This document shows, piece by piece, positions 45,077-53,440 of a stretch of 64,000 nt of DNA (the stretch's first letter is position 1; every line of letters starts with the position of its first letter). Made by a program: the position numbers and the translations under genes. Below the pieces are notes generated by a model, which saw nothing but the letters and a program-made list of their open reading frames with translations, was not told the origin of the DNA and ran no database searches. Origin of the DNA: an uncultured Oxalobacteraceae bacterium (GTDB lineage: Bacteria > Pseudomonadota > Gammaproteobacteria > Burkholderiales > Burkholderiaceae_D); assembly GCA_903862415.1 (NCBI GenBank), contig CAIOYD010000057.1, forward strand, positions 62,001 to 126,000, written 5' to 3'.

Positions 45077-46312
45077 CTAAGTTGCTACTTCTTTGGCGCG
45101 CAAACGCATTTCATTGCGGATCAGCGGTTTTGCCATGAGCAGATAAACCAGCACCAGCGCGCTCATGGCCAGGGTAAAGCCGTTCATCTGCCAGGTCAGA
45201 TAAGCCAGGCGTAAAATTTCAATTCCGAGTGCATAGCACAACATGCTCAGTACCGCCATGCCAGCCGACACGGTACCTTTGGATTGCGGTGACGCCATCA
45301 GTGCAAAGCGGTACAGCACGGCCATCGACAGGCCTTCGGCAAAGGCAATAATGCTGATGCCGGCCACCAGCAGGGGCAGTGCATGTTGCGGCAGAATGAC
45401 GGACAGCAGGCACAGCCCGAGTCCCAGCAGCACCGGTATAAAGCCTATCTGCACCGAGCGACCCAACGGCCAGCGCCCCGCCACATGCGCCAGACAAAAA
45501 TTGCCGATCAGCAAGCTGCCGAGTATTGGTAACTGCCATAAGCCATAGCCCAGCAGACTCAGACCAAAATCATTCACCAGCAATACCGGAGACAGCGCAA
45601 TCCAGCCGATCAGCGGCATCGACAGCAGCGGAATGGTGAGTGCAGCCAGCATAAAGTGGGACTGGCTGAACAGGTCGATGTACTCATGAAAAATTCGTGC
45701 AATCGGCGCTTTGGGCGTATCCGGGTTGACGGTTTCCGGCATGGTTTTCCACAACCCGGTGAGGGAAATCAATCCAATGACGGCGATGAGCAAAAAACAA
45801 CTGCGCCAAGGTGCCACCTGAATCAGTGCCGCACCCGCCAGCGGGCCAACCATGGGTGCCAGCAGTGCCACATTCGCCATGAGAGCAGTTACCCGGATAG
45901 CAGCAATTTCTTCAAAGGTTTCCTGTACTGCTGCATAACCCACGGCACTGATCAGACTTAAGCCCATGCCCTGAATCAGCCGCAGCAGCATAAAAGAGTA
46001 AATATCGTGCACCAGATACGTGGCCAGCGAGCTGATGATAAAAAACAGCACACCGGTGAGCATCACCGGACGACGGCCGATCCGGTCTGACAAAGGTCCG
46101 GTCAGCCACGACAGCGCTGCGCCGCCGATAATAAACCACGTCATCGACAGCGGCACCCAGGCGGCCGAAGCGCCGAATTCCTGCGTCACCATCAGCATCG
46201 CCGGTTGTGCCATGTCGTTGGCGATATACACGGCAAATTCAAACAGCACCAGCGCGAGCGGAAACAGTAGCGTATGACGATTTAAATGGGAAATTTTTGC
46301 AGCAAAGGGCAT
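45077..46312 (-). CDS. Bcr/CflA-type MFS multidrug efflux transporter
   Basis: 411 aa with 12 predicted membrane segments. Motif A-like GPLSDRIGRRPVMLTG follows the second helix, and the proline/glycine-rich fifth helix (NVALLAPMVGPLAGAAL) is the drug:H+ antiporter motif C. Family members export drugs or, in CmlA/MdfA-like cases, other cations. Its promoter region and first codons are partly duplicated at 47781-47834 within the phosphatase island upstream, suggesting the island arose by duplication next to this gene. Confidence 0.9.
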   Translation of the reverse strand: MPFAAKISHLNRHTLLFPLALVLFEFAVYIANDMAQPAMLMVTQEFGASAAWVPLSMTWFIIGGAALSWLTGPLSDRIGRRPVMLTGVLFFIISSLATYLVHDIYSFMLLRLIQGMGLSLISAVGYAAVQETFEEIAAIRVTALMANVALLAPMVGPLAGAALIQVAPWRSCFLLIAVIGLISLTGLWKTMPETVNPDTPKAPIARIFHEYIDLFSQSHFMLAALTIPLLSMPLIGWIALSPVLLVNDFGLSLLGYGLWQLPILGSLLIGNFCLAHVAGRWPLGRSVQIGFIPVLLGLGLCLLSVILPQHALPLLVAGISIIAFAEGLSMAVLYRFALMASPQSKGTVSAGMAVLSMLCYALGIEILRLAYLTWQMNGFTLAMSALVLVYLLMAKPLIRNEMRLRAKEVAT

Positions 46313-46348
46313 AAGTCTCGTCAGGTTGAGGGGATGAGCGGAGACGAG

Positions 46349-46354
46349 ATTATA
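46349..46354 (-). promoter_or_regulatory. Candidate -10 box for the MFS exporter
   Basis: A perfect TATAAT on the - strand 37 bp before the ATG. No convincing -35 was found. Confidence 0.4.
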
Positions 46355-46393
46355 GCCAGCTTTGCCGTACTCTGCCGGTCGAAATCAGCAGTG

Positions 46394-47718
46394 TCAGGTA
46401 TTTTTTCTGAGATCCGCATTTTGCAAGCCAACCAACGCAGCAACCGGTGCAAACATATTATTCAGGCGTGCATTAAGTCCAATCACTCTTGAATGCGTTG
46501 TGGTATCGATATCGCCATTGTGTCCATGCACAATAGTGACGGAAATCCGGTCGGCCAGATCCTGAATTTTAGCTTCCGGTGGACGAAAATTCGTGAATGA
46601 AGCAGAAAATCCGATCAATTTTTTTATCTTGGAGTTTTTATCATCTGTATACGGATCCAGAAATAAAGGCAATGGCGGTTGTATTCGATTCATCCAGCTG
46701 ACAAAATTCCGGTAATGAATTTAACACCGCAGGCATGCAGACGTTCCCTGATTGCGCGGTCAATATCGAGGTCGGTGGAAAAACGATCAAATGCATTGTC
46801 GCCGATGAAAATCAGGGGCGTATCACTTTTTTGGAAGGTTAACTCACCAACTAGTTCAGCAAGCCGGTGTTTATTTTGCAGCTGAAATTGTTGTAAATAA
46901 AAGTCATCAGGTTGTGTATTTACACTAAGAGGTGCATTCAGTTTCGTTATTGTCTTCGCTTCTTGATTGAGTAATTTGGCCAACAATGTCAATCCTTTGT
47001 TAGTGATGGTGATGTTTTTCGTCGCGATTGCTGCTGCCAGCATGCGGCCTGTACTACCGTCTCCATCGCCCACAACGAACGGTGTCCCCCTATTCAACAG
47101 ACCTACTTTAAGTGGTTTGAAGAGGTATTTAAAAACTCCTTTGGCTTCTTTATTCAACCTGTTGTACAAATCTTGAAACTGGGAAGTGACGTTAGCCGTC
47201 CTTGGATTGGCAGGAGTCACGCTGGCAGGTTTGTTGGGCAGTAATTCGACCACGTTTGTTGAGGGCAATTCCGTGATGTCTTCGGGAGCAGGAATTCTTC
47301 CCCGTAAGTCTTTTAAATTCCTATTTTTAAACCGGTACGTGAAGCTGCCGCCCGCATTTTTCAGCACCATATCTTGCCCTGAGTCAGAGAGGAAAAAATG
47401 TTCCTGCTCAAAGGTGAATTCAATTTCCCGGTTATTTGATTGTCTCAGTTTCATGATGAGGTCGTCTACCGAGAGGGCTTTTTCTTGCATCTTTGAATCG
47501 ACGGTGAGGACGCAATAGATACTATGACCAATCCAGTAAAGGCTGAACAGCCCAAGTGAAAAAATACTCAGGATAATTTTAACCAACATTTCATGTGCGA
47601 ATTCGGTCCCGCTGTCAGTAAAATAACTGGCAGCGGCGACGCGCGGATATCGCCCCGACTGGAAATGGCCCGCATAAGTGTGTGGATAGACATGTGGATC
47701 GGCGCGAGTTTTTTTCAT
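46394..47718 (-). pseudogene. Broken PPP-phosphatase-like gene (internal deletion)
   Basis: The first reading frame starts at ATG 47718 (the TTG eight codons upstream is not needed) and runs to 46690. It has the family N-terminus (VAAASYF, a hydrophobic GLFSLYWIGHSIY segment), GDGDGSTGR and GDNAFDRFSTD, then stops right where GNHE should be, reading TGILSAG. A second frame, 46693-46394, carries only the family C-terminus: FTNFRPPEAK, IVHGHNGD and LNARLNNMFAPVAALVG. Against the 947-aa paralog, roughly 110-150 residues from GNHE onward are missing. One ancestral gene with an internal deletion and frame change explains both parts; two short proteins coupled by an ATGA overlap is the less likely alternative. 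Confidence 0.8.
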
Positions 47719-47780
47719 ACTAAAGACAAACGCGAAAAACAACTATTGTTGGTACTACTTAATTAGAATCACCGGTGGAT

Positions 47781-47834
47781 GATGGTTTAAGTAGAAAATT
47801 TTTGCACTCAGGGCATAAGGCCGGTCAGAGGAAA
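47781..47834 (-). repeat. Degenerate copy of the MFS gene 5' end
   Basis: On the - strand this stretch repeats, with few changes, the leader and first codons of the exporter at 46274-46332: CTTATGCCCT, then GCAAAAATTT and a TTTAAA/CTTAAA segment. It lies just after the 947-aa gene, as the real exporter lies just after the broken paralog. Confidence 0.75.
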
Positions 47835-47844
47835 ACAAAGACAA

Positions 47845-50688
47845 CTATTCATTTTGATTTATCAGGATAATAGTGGGCAGTTCTGCATCGGAACTAACGG
47901 GATTATCCACCCTGACGTAACCTGATTCCGGGATCGGAATCCCTACCCAGCCAGCCATGGGGTGAATTTTTTTCCGGACCACCGGATTCAGGCACAGGCT
48001 GTATTCGTATGGTTTGGCTTCGCCATTATGACCATACACGATGTTGACGCCTAATTGTTTTGCTGCCGCGTTGATGATTACCGGATCTCGGCGGAAATTG
48101 GTAAAGTTAAAAAATTTTCTCCTGAAATTCTTACTTGCAGTAAAGGTAGCTTGCTCGTCGCCAGTTTGTTTGCTGACCGGGGATTGATCAAATTTGACTT
48201 CATTCAACTTGTTAACAAAGTCTTTAATGCTCCTGTTATCGTTTAGTGGATATGACCCGAAAGCGGTTTGTATTTCTGATTCTCCGGTTTCTTGGTTTAC
48301 CTTAATTTCCAGTCCGTTATGCAGATACAGCGTGTTGGTTTGCTCATCATATGCTGCATTGGTCAACACGACATCCTCGTGTTGTTTCCATATTTCGGGT
48401 GTGGCCGTGTCGTAACCAAGATCGCCAAAGTTGCTCTCTCCCGCCCATCCCATGAAAACATCATGATTCCCCCGGATATATTCCACACCCTGCTCATGCA
48501 GCTTTTCCCGTACCCGTCGCGCGACATTTTTTTCTGCAGAAAAACGGTCATGGGTAACATCACCCAACTCTTTGAATGGTATTCGGCTTTTATGAAAAGT
48601 CAGGGTGTCAGCTAATGCTCTCAGGCATTTTTGAATATCTGTATTTTCCTGAAATTTCTTATACGCACCTTCCTTTTTGGAGGGATCAGCGTTGACTATT
48701 CTGATCGTCCCGGCTTCGGTATTCAACAGCCAGGCTATGCGAGCTACCCCTTCCGGAGTGGTTCTGGCATGACCGCTCAAAAATGCCAGCACCAATTCGC
48801 GTGCCAGACTGCCATCGGTATCGCCTGCCACCAGTGTTAGTTGTCCGGAATCGGGAAGCGCGCCGAAGAGCGGCGGGTGCAGAATAGCGGAAAAAATTTC
48901 CTTTGCATCTGCTGACAGTAAGGAATTTATGCTGTCAATAATGGTTGCGGAAATCCTGTCGGGCGCGTCAGTTTCTAATGCTTTATTCAGTAATGCAGCA
49001 GCCTGTTGACTTAACACGTTATTGCTTTCTTGTTCTGCTGGCACTGGCGTAGTTATTTTTTTTCGCAAATTGGCCAGAGGCGATTCAGGAAATGGATTAA
49101 AGCCTTCATCATCCGGAGGTTCCTTGATTAACAGAAGTTGTTCCTTTGTCGCCGCTGCATTCCCCATTGTTCCGACATAGGCTGCAGCAGGAAGATATTG
49201 ATCGTTCAGACGCGAATTAACATTGAGTACGTGAGGTTGATGGTTGCCGAACTCACCATCGTGGCCATGGACAAGGTTGAGGTTTAATGTGACGGCAGCC
49301 TTCGCGTTCTCCTCATCATCAGGTCGGAAATCGGTAAACTGTAAAACAAAGTGCTCATTCCTTGATGGCGTCCAGCGATTTTCGGCAGGATCTAAAGTTG
49401 CCGGTACAGTCTCGGGAAGCGGTACGGCATTCATTTTTTTTACTAATTTTTCAGGGTCAAAGCTGCGCCGGTCATACGGAAATACCCCCAGCGCCGTGAT
49501 GATCATGTTGTCGCCATATGTTCCAGCACTTGGATATCCACCGCCATTTCGCGTGTCTTCTTCATTTTCGGGATGAAAGCTGCCGATTTTTAGGCCATTG
49601 TGCACATACAAGGTGTTGTTGGGTTGATGATAACAGGCATTGCAGTAGATTTTTTTCTGCAGTCGGCTTTGTTCGTCCCGGCTGGTCTCGTCTTTGGCAA
49701 AGTCGCCAAAACTGACACCCCTGGTGTGCTGAGTTTTGAGTAATTCATGATTGCCTGCAATAAATTTAGCCCCAACGTCAAATAAGCGTTCACGGATTTG
49801 ATCGTCCAGGTCTTTATCGGTGGACAGGCGATCGTTACGGCCATCCCCGATACTGATGAGCAAGGTGTATCCAGCGTGGAATGTCATGTGGTCCAGCAGG
49901 TCGGTTAAACGAGCGGCTTCATTTTGCTGGAAAGCTTTAAACAGGTCATCGGCTTGTACTTTATTCTGTTTTGCCAGCGCCAAGTTTTCTGCCGCCAATA
50001 CTTCAGCTTCCAGTTCCATGACCTGCGCCAGCATGCCCAAGCCTTGCTCGTCCATGGTGATGTAGCCGGCGCGCATGGCAGCGAGGACCATGCGCGCCGT
50101 GCTGCCATCGTGGTCGCCAAGTACGTAGGGCGGGTTACAGTCGGGAGTGCCAATCAGAATGGGGTTAAGAAAGCACTTAAAGGTTTGCTGAGCGCCCTGG
50201 CTAAGCTTGTCAGACAAAGAATCACATAGCTGTATAGATTCCTTAATCTGACCGATATTGGGAATTCGTTCATACAACATAGTCAGCGTTAAATTTTGAA
50301 ATGCATGCACGATGTTGTTATTGGCATCGCGCAGGATCAGATTGCCCTGATGCTCGGTCAACGTGTAGAGAGCGCCATTAAAGTGAAATTCAATCGCATG
50401 GGCATTTTCGGCTTTCTGCCGCAGTGCCATAATCAGGCCGTTGACGGATTTGCCTTTGACAATCATTTTTTCTTCGACATTGACTAAGTTGTAGACACTT
50501 TTGCCGATCAAATACAGACCAAACAGTCCTCCGCTGGCCATGATGGGAAAGGCATAGCTCAACATTTTTTTGGCAAGATGTTGCAGATCGGTGGGGAAAT
50601 AGGTCGCGGCGGCGACCTTCAGGTCATCGTTGCCTTCAATGCTGCGCACGAGCGTATGGATGGATACATCAGGATGAACAGGTAGCAT
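47845..50688 (-). CDS. Two-domain PPP-like metallophosphatase family protein (unrecognised family)
   Basis: 947 aa. After a 45-residue head with VAAATYF comes a hydrophobic stretch (about 50-72, GGLFGLYLIGKSVYNLV), then a conserved domain. Motifs of the PPP/metallophosphoesterase fold occur twice: GDHDGSTAR (~189), GDGRNDRLSTD (~281), GNHE (~312) and HGHDGE (~477), then GDTDGSLAR (~620), GDVTHDR (~712), GNHD (~741) and YGHNGE (~885). The GDxHG of classical PPP enzymes is GDxDGS here. A metal-dependent phosphatase activity is inferred; the substrate is unknown. The single hydrophobic segment suggests membrane association. The start codon sits in a perfect 13-bp inverted repeat. Confidence 0.82.
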   Translation of the reverse strand: MLPVHPDVSIHTLVRSIEGNDDLKVAAATYFPTDLQHLAKKMLSYAFPIMASGGLFGLYLIGKSVYNLVNVEEKMIVKGKSVNGLIMALRQKAENAHAIEFHFNGALYTLTEHQGNLILRDANNNIVHAFQNLTLTMLYERIPNIGQIKESIQLCDSLSDKLSQGAQQTFKCFLNPILIGTPDCNPPYVLGDHDGSTARMVLAAMRAGYITMDEQGLGMLAQVMELEAEVLAAENLALAKQNKVQADDLFKAFQQNEAARLTDLLDHMTFHAGYTLLISIGDGRNDRLSTDKDLDDQIRERLFDVGAKFIAGNHELLKTQHTRGVSFGDFAKDETSRDEQSRLQKKIYCNACYHQPNNTLYVHNGLKIGSFHPENEEDTRNGGGYPSAGTYGDNMIITALGVFPYDRRSFDPEKLVKKMNAVPLPETVPATLDPAENRWTPSRNEHFVLQFTDFRPDDEENAKAAVTLNLNLVHGHDGEFGNHQPHVLNVNSRLNDQYLPAAAYVGTMGNAAATKEQLLLIKEPPDDEGFNPFPESPLANLRKKITTPVPAEQESNNVLSQQAAALLNKALETDAPDRISATIIDSINSLLSADAKEIFSAILHPPLFGALPDSGQLTLVAGDTDGSLARELVLAFLSGHARTTPEGVARIAWLLNTEAGTIRIVNADPSKKEGAYKKFQENTDIQKCLRALADTLTFHKSRIPFKELGDVTHDRFSAEKNVARRVREKLHEQGVEYIRGNHDVFMGWAGESNFGDLGYDTATPEIWKQHEDVVLTNAAYDEQTNTLYLHNGLEIKVNQETGESEIQTAFGSYPLNDNRSIKDFVNKLNEVKFDQSPVSKQTGDEQATFTASKNFRRKFFNFTNFRRDPVIINAAAKQLGVNIVYGHNGEAKPYEYSLCLNPVVRKKIHPMAGWVGIPIPESGYVRVDNPVSSDAELPTIILINQNE

Positions 50689-50726
50689 GATCGAATTTTA
50701 TTAATAAAAGCTTCATGCTACCTGTT
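50677..50726 (-). promoter_or_regulatory. Perfect 13-bp inverted repeat spanning the 947-aa gene start
   Basis: AACAGGTAGCATG (50677-50689) and CATGCTACCTGTT (50714-50726), 24 bp apart. In the - strand mRNA the downstream arm contains the initiator ATG and the next three codons, so the hairpin would hide the start. The upstream arm has another ATG that opens a 15-codon frame ending at a TGA shortly after the real start, out of frame. It could be a translational switch or a dyad operator. Confidence 0.6.
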
Positions 50727-50883
50727 AGCTGAAGAGGACTCTATTGATGGAATTACTTAGGCATGTGCAAAAGCAATATTTTGTTCGTACTGTTGCAGAA
50801 AAAAACGATGTGGATAGCACTAATTTGCAGAGGGTTACTCTGAAGTTAAAATTTCAATGTCAATTCACTTCAAAGGAAAAATA

Positions 50884-52317
50884 ATGTCCATACAAACACT
50901 CCAACGCGCGCTCAGCAGGTCCGATTATTCCATAGGGGATGCAGCGGCTCGGTACCATAACCATAAGATGTTTAAAGATTGGAGCAGTGATGAAATTTTC
51001 AAAGCCATCATGAATATTTTTGTTTCCAATGGATTTCTTGGTCTGCTTTACCTTGGTGAGGAACTGTATTATCAGGCGCAATCGGGAAAACAACAGGAAA
51101 AAAGAATTGCAGTGACCGATCTGGTTGCCGCTGCCGCCAACTATCAGCCGGGTTCGGCGGGCATAACGTTTGCATTCGAAGATGCTCGCTACCTCGCTAT
51201 GCCAAATGGACGTGGGGGCTTACTTTGTTCCAATATAAATTCGACGTTTGAGTTTACGATTGATGATGTGAGTTTGAGGGCTTTGCATGACAGGGCAGTT
51301 ATTGGTGTACAACGCCACGCAAATGCTGTTGCGAATCGCGCTGAAGTGGAATTTAATGCGACTCCGGTTTATCAAGCCATCAATCAAGTCAGTCTATTCT
51401 TAGACGAAGATGCCAAAGGGTATTTTGCTCAGTTATTAGCGATTCCATCCGCTGAAAACAATGCCGATGCCTCTTTGCGCGAGCCGGTTATTCTTGACGG
51501 TATAAGCGGCAGTCTGGCCAGGATAGTATTGGCAGCGATGCAGGCTGGCAGGGTTGAGCTGAATGACATAGGAATACATTTACTGGCAGAATTAGTGAAT
51601 TCTGAAGCGGAAGTAATTAATAGGTATAAAACTAATGCTCCTGATTTTGGTGATGTTGTTGTTGAATTTAAACGTAATCAAGAAATTCAGCAAAAACAGG
51701 AAGAGTTATTGGCACATATTCAGTACGGCCACAGCACAACGCCATTGGTGATTGTTGACGCTGGTCTGAAGGCAGTTTTTTGTTGTAATCAGGATGCCAG
51801 CAAGGTTGTGTTGCGCAACCTGAAATTTTATGGTGCGCAAATTCTTTCCGGCGTGTCAAAAAAGGATGCAGGCGAGCCGAAGTCGTCAGTGGATATTGAT
51901 CAAAGTCATGCGGAAGATTTTCAGCGGACAGTAATTAGCAGTATCTATAAGGATTCAGAGTATGGTGTTATTACTAACCGGGGAAGTGTGCTGTGGGATA
52001 ATAATCAAACTGATGGTGGAATGTTACCCAAGATGATACGCCAGAAAAAATTGTTAATTCCAGCCAATAAACCCGCGTCTGATCCAGCTGCGCTGAATGC
52101 TATTGAATTGATAGCTCCTCAATTGCCGCCAGTACCGAGTTCAACGGATGACTTTGACGTTTCAACGTTACCTGCTAAACCACACGTTTGGGATAATACT
52201 GATGATGACGATGGCTATATTGGCGAAATAAATATGGACGATGATTCCAATGAGGAAGTTTTCCCCGCCGCTAATTCTAATTCAAATAGTCCGCGACCAG
52301 ACTATTCGTCAGATTGA
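50884..52317 (+). CDS. Catalytically ablated paralog of the PPP-like family
   Basis: 477 aa from ATG 50884, which has AAAGGA upstream and aligns with the VSIHTL start region of the 947-aa protein; an in-frame ATG at 50857 is weaker. It shares the N-terminal layout (MSIQTLQRALSR, then GFLGLLYLGEELYY) and one domain. Where the paralogs have GDxDGSxAR it reads LDGISGSLAR, where they have GDxxxDR it reads DAGLKAVFC, and where they have GNHE it reads SGVSKKD. All metal ligands are lost, so it should not be an active phosphatase. The C-terminus is an acidic low-complexity tail (DDDDGYIGEINMDDDSN). It is divergent from the 947-aa gene, with a 168-bp shared control region if the ATG at 50857 is used, about 195 bp otherwise. 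Confidence 0.78.
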   Translation: MSIQTLQRALSRSDYSIGDAAARYHNHKMFKDWSSDEIFKAIMNIFVSNGFLGLLYLGEELYYQAQSGKQQEKRIAVTDLVAAAANYQPGSAGITFAFEDARYLAMPNGRGGLLCSNINSTFEFTIDDVSLRALHDRAVIGVQRHANAVANRAEVEFNATPVYQAINQVSLFLDEDAKGYFAQLLAIPSAENNADASLREPVILDGISGSLARIVLAAMQAGRVELNDIGIHLLAELVNSEAEVINRYKTNAPDFGDVVVEFKRNQEIQQKQEELLAHIQYGHSTTPLVIVDAGLKAVFCCNQDASKVVLRNLKFYGAQILSGVSKKDAGEPKSSVDIDQSHAEDFQRTVISSIYKDSEYGVITNRGSVLWDNNQTDGGMLPKMIRQKKLLIPANKPASDPAALNAIELIAPQLPPVPSSTDDFDVSTLPAKPHVWDNTDDDDGYIGEINMDDDSNEEVFPAANSNSNSPRPDYSSD

Positions 52318-52341
52318 TGGAAACATTTTCGCTCAAGTCGC

Positions 52342-53280
52342 TTAACCCCGCTCCGCCATACCATCACCCAGACGCACCGCACCGCCGGGTTGCCAACTGG
52401 GATTGAATTGCAGGCGCGGGGTCGGGAACAGCATGACGACGGTGGAACCTAATAAAAAGCGCCCCATTTCCTCGCCCTGTTTGAGCTCGATAACATCGTT
52501 GACATAATCCCATGTGCGGCTCTGTTTGCTGCGCGGCGGGTTGACGATGCCGTGCCAGACGGTGGCCATGCTGCCGACGACGGTGGCACCCACCAAGACC
52601 ATGACAAACGGCCCCTGAGCGGAATCAAACACACACACGACCCGTTCGTTACGGGCGAATAAATTTGGCACGCCACGGGCGGTGACCGGATTGACCGAAA
52701 ACAGCGCGCCGGGCACATAAATCATGCGCGTCAGTCGGCCATCGCAAGGCATGTGGATGCGGTGGTAATCTTTTGGGCTGAGGTAGATGTTGGCAAAGCT
52801 GCCGTTGTCAAATTGCGCGCCCAGCTGACTGTCGCCACCAACCAAGGCGGTGGTGCTGAACGCATGTCCCTTGGCTTGAAAAATCTGATCCTGCTCGATC
52901 GCCCCAAACTGGCTGATGGCACCATCAACCGGACAAATCAGTGCCGCACTGGCCAATGGACGGGCATCGGGTTTTAAGGCGCGGATAAAAAATTCATTAA
53001 AGCTGGCATAGCTGGCGATATCGGGATTGAGTGCCTCAGCCATGTTGACCTGGTATTTTTTGACAAACCAGCGTATCAGAGAAGTAGTCAGTTTGCCGGC
53101 GCGGGCATTGGCGATGTGGGCGCCGAATTCGGTCAGCGCCTGTTTGGGGAGCAAATGCTGAAACAACAAAAAGAGAGAGTCAGGCACGATAGGAATAGAA
53201 GGAAATAAAGATTGGCGAGATTGTACCGAGGTATTGGCTCTTTGGGTATAAAGCCGCAGATCAGTGTCTGATAATCGCAT
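52342..53280 (-). CDS. psd: Phosphatidylserine decarboxylase proenzyme
   Basis: 312 aa. The LGST self-cleavage motif is in GRFLLGSTVVMLFP near the C-terminus, where the serine becomes the pyruvoyl prosthetic group. Other blocks are CPVDGAISQFG, YHRIHMPCDG and NERVVCVFDS. It converts phosphatidylserine to phosphatidylethanolamine at the inner membrane. The N-terminus has about 30 residues before LLPKQALTEFG, longer than many homologs, so a later start is possible. Convergent with the 50884 gene. Confidence 0.95.
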   Translation of the reverse strand: MRLSDTDLRLYTQRANTSVQSRQSLFPSIPIVPDSLFLLFQHLLPKQALTEFGAHIANARAGKLTTSLIRWFVKKYQVNMAEALNPDIASYASFNEFFIRALKPDARPLASAALICPVDGAISQFGAIEQDQIFQAKGHAFSTTALVGGDSQLGAQFDNGSFANIYLSPKDYHRIHMPCDGRLTRMIYVPGALFSVNPVTARGVPNLFARNERVVCVFDSAQGPFVMVLVGATVVGSMATVWHGIVNPPRSKQSRTWDYVNDVIELKQGEEMGRFLLGSTVVMLFPTPRLQFNPSWQPGGAVRLGDGMAERG

Positions 53281-53440
53281 AGCCAGCCAAAAAAATGAAT
53301 AAAAACACCATGGAAAGTGGATGGTGGTGTTTATTATGCATGCTGGTGCGGTACTTAAATTGTGTCAGCGGCAAAATCAGGGTATCTTTTGGCTCTGGTT
53401 TATTTGCTATCGTCTTTTATTCTCCCATTCTGGAATTCGC

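Noticed and set aside
46394-46693. A free-standing 99-aa protein
   Set aside because: It aligns with the C-terminal end of the 947-aa paralog and sits directly after the truncated N-terminal part.
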